Positions 62,371 through 64,000 of a stretch of DNA of 64,000 bases are shown piece after piece. Position 1 is the stretch's first letter, and each line of letters opens with the position of its first letter. The DNA is from Streptomyces sp. MJM8645 (GTDB lineage Bacteria > Actinomycetota > Actinomycetes > Streptomycetales > Streptomycetaceae): NCBI RefSeq assembly GCF_001625365.1, contig NZ_LJJF01000002.1, forward strand, positions 1 to 64,000, written 5' to 3'. The notes under the pieces were generated by a model. It was not told where the DNA came from, searched no databases, and saw only the letters and a program-made list of their open reading frames with translations. The position numbers and the translations under genes are program-made.

Positions 62371-64000
62371 ATGAACACCCGAGCAACGACGCATCAGGAG
62401 GCGGCCGAGCACGCCGCGGCGGTGCCGTATCCACGCGATCGCTGCCTCCACGAGCTGTTCGACGCCCGGGCGGTGCACCGCCCGCGGGCCATCGCCTCCG
62501 TACAGCACGGCCTCGGCATCAGCTACGGCGAACTCAAGCTCCGCTCCGACGCGGTGGCGGCCCGGCTGCACGACTCCGGCGTGCGGTACGGCGACACGGT
62601 CGGGGTGTGCGGGGCCCGCTCTCCGGAGGCGCTGGTCGCGTTCCTGGGCATCCTCAAGACCGGTGCGGCCTACGTCCCGCTCGACGACGCCTCACCACCC
62701 GCGCGTCTGCAGGCGATGGCCGAGGACGCGGGGGTGCACACCGTCGTCACGCTGCCCGGCAGCTCCCGCCGCATCCGGCGCGTGCGTTCCCGCATCGACC
62801 TGGGTGGCCTGGCTCCGAGCGCCCCGGCCACCCCGACCGCCCCGGCCGCGGTGCCGCAGGCCCGGGTGCTCCCCGCGGACTGCGCCTACGTGATGTTCAC
62901 CTCCGGCTCGACCGGCCGCCCCAAACCCGTGGCGATCCCGCACCGCGGCATCGTCCGGCTGGCCGCCTCCGACCTGGTCCGGCAGCGGCCGCGGCCCGGT
63001 GAGCGGGTGCTGCACGCCTACGGCCTCTCCTCGGACGCCTCCACGATCGAGATCTGGCCCGCGCTGCTCGCCGGCGCCTGCATCGTGATCGCCGACCAGG
63101 AGGAACTGCTGTCGCCGACCGCCCTGGAATCGCTGCTGCTCTCCGAGCGGGTCAGCATCGCCTACCTGACCACCGGGGTGTTCCACCACATCGCGCGCAC
63201 CAGGCCCTCGGCGCTGCGGTCCCTGCGGTTCGCCTCGGCCGGAGGCGAGGCGATGGACGCGGAACTGGCCCGCGCGATACTGGCGGCCTGCCCGGACACC
63301 ACCGTGGTCAACTTCTACGGCCCGACCGAGAACAGCGTGGTGTCCACCGCACACGCGCTGCACGACCTGCCCCCCGAGGCGACGGCCGTGCCGATCGGCC
63401 TCCCCCTGGAGAACTCCACCTGTCACGTGCTGCGCCCGGACGGCACGCTCGCCGACACCGGTGAGGAGGGCGAGCTCCTCGTCGGCGGGGACGGGCTCGC
63501 CCTGGGGTACCTCGGCGACCCCGGGCTGACCGCCGAGCGCTTCGTCGACGACCTCGTCGAGCCCGGTACGCGCCTCTACCGCACCGGTGACCGCGTGGTC
63601 CGGCACCCGGACGGCGTACTGGAGTACCGGGCCCGGGTGGACCGGCAGATCAAACTGCGCGGGCACCGCATCGAGCCGGACGAGGTGGAGGCGCGGCTGC
63701 GGGCGGACGACGCGGTGGGCGAGGCCGTCGTCGAACGGGAGGGCGACGCCCTGATCGGGTACGTGACCCCGGCCCGCCCCGGCCAGGCACTGACCCTGGA
63801 CCGCATCCGCAGCGCTCTCGCCACCTGGCTGCCCGCGGCCGCGGTGCCCGCGCGACTGGTGGAACTCGCGCGGTTCCCGGTGACGGCCGGGGGCAAGGTC
63901 GACCGCGCCCGGCTGCGCAGGCTGACGGCGACCGAGGAGGCTGCCGTCCCGGCGGCGGTGAACGGCACCGCGTTCGGCCCGCAGGACACGGTGGCCCGGA
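62371..64000 (+). CDS. NRPS adenylation domain, 5' part (runs off the window)
   Basis: ATG 62371 opens a frame that continues past 64000. After a ~25-residue leader there is a complete adenylation domain: A3 YVMFTSGSTGRPKPV, A5 NFYGPTE, A7 YRTGD, A8 RVDRQIKLRGHRIEPDE, A10 PVTAGGKVDRARL. The code Asp is in SSDASTIEIW. By rough hand alignment the specificity residues are D-A-I-?-A-A-F-V-V-K, too uncertain to name an amino acid. No condensation domain precedes it, so it is a loading module or a stand-alone A-T protein. It is probably the edge of a biosynthetic cluster. Confidence 0.9.
   Translation, partial: MNTRATTHQEAAEHAAAVPYPRDRCLHELFDARAVHRPRAIASVQHGLGISYGELKLRSDAVAARLHDSGVRYGDTVGVCGARSPEALVAFLGILKTGAAYVPLDDASPPARLQAMAEDAGVHTVVTLPGSSRRIRRVRSRIDLGGLAPSAPATPTAPAAVPQARVLPADCAYVMFTSGSTGRPKPVAIPHRGIVRLAASDLVRQRPRPGERVLHAYGLSSDASTIEIWPALLAGACIVIADQEELLSPTALESLLLSERVSIAYLTTGVFHHIARTRPSALRSLRFASAGGEAMDAELARAILAACPDTTVVNFYGPTENSVVSTAHALHDLPPEATAVPIGLPLENSTCHVLRPDGTLADTGEEGELLVGGDGLALGYLGDPGLTAERFVDDLVEPGTRLYRTGDRVVRHPDGVLEYRARVDRQIKLRGHRIEPDEVEARLRADDAVGEAVVEREGDALIGYVTPARPGQALTLDRIRSALATWLPAAAVPARLVELARFPVTAGGKVDRARLRRLTATEEAAVPAAVNGTAFGPQDTVAR

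Overview
The window is GC-rich DNA with strong G/C bias at third codon positions, frequent GTG and TTG starts, and families typical of Streptomycetaceae (DUF397 with DUF5753-type XRE regulators, small secreted DUF6299/DUF2690 proteins, RHS/YD proteins, NRPS and DrrA-type ABC ATPases). It is best read as accessory chromosome of a Streptomyces- or Kitasatospora-like actinomycete. I saw no rRNA, tRNA, CRISPR array or intact transposase.

Layout. 1-7.3 kb: end of a thaumatin-like protein, a GH128 beta-glucanase, a beta/gamma-crystallin-like secreted protein, a DUF4389 membrane protein that looks frameshifted, a DUF6299 protein, a divergent TetR/quinone oxidoreductase pair, and a three-repeat secreted protein with a frameshift. 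7.5-13.2 kb: a large membrane M48 protease with a small partner, a DEDDh exonuclease and a DinB-like protein. 13.8-20.8 kb: a co-oriented run of a triple-Nudix fusion, two single Nudix hydrolases, a GNAT acetyltransferase, a HIT protein, an ABC exporter and a MazG-like/PIG-L fusion. This is a nucleotide-chemistry-centred cluster I cannot match to a described system. 21-24 kb: DUF397, XRE regulator, SAM methyltransferase and a sigma-like protein.

24.7-36.4 kb, minus strand: six tightly coupled genes encode two giant beta-rich proteins (1,212 and 1,273 aa), a protein with an ASH-like domain and a Lys/Asp/Glu tail, an ATP-grasp enzyme with a partner protein, and an alpha/beta-hydrolase-like protein. 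This is the strongest candidate for an undescribed system. It is flanked by a small secreted protein and, divergently, by a predicted one-piece transmembrane receptor (N-terminal HTH, one membrane span, external tectonin-like propeller). A near-identical motif lies upstream of that receptor and upstream of a following secreted gene, suggesting a small regulon.

39.8-48.8 kb: secreted DUF2690, SH3 and ricin-B proteins precede a 2,214-aa RHS polymorphic-toxin-like protein carrying a lysozyme-like domain, followed by a small membrane protein that may be its immunity factor. 48.8-58.7 kb: two HNH proteins (one fused to a DUF3987-like region), a Tat-exported phospholipase C, an SMI1/KNR4 remnant, small hypothetical and secreted genes, a repeat-rich site and a gene broken by an amber codon. 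58.7-64 kb: decayed gene fragments, an SDR, an orphan DrrA-like ATPase, a PNPOx-fold protein and the start of an NRPS adenylation module running off the right edge, probably the border of a biosynthetic cluster.
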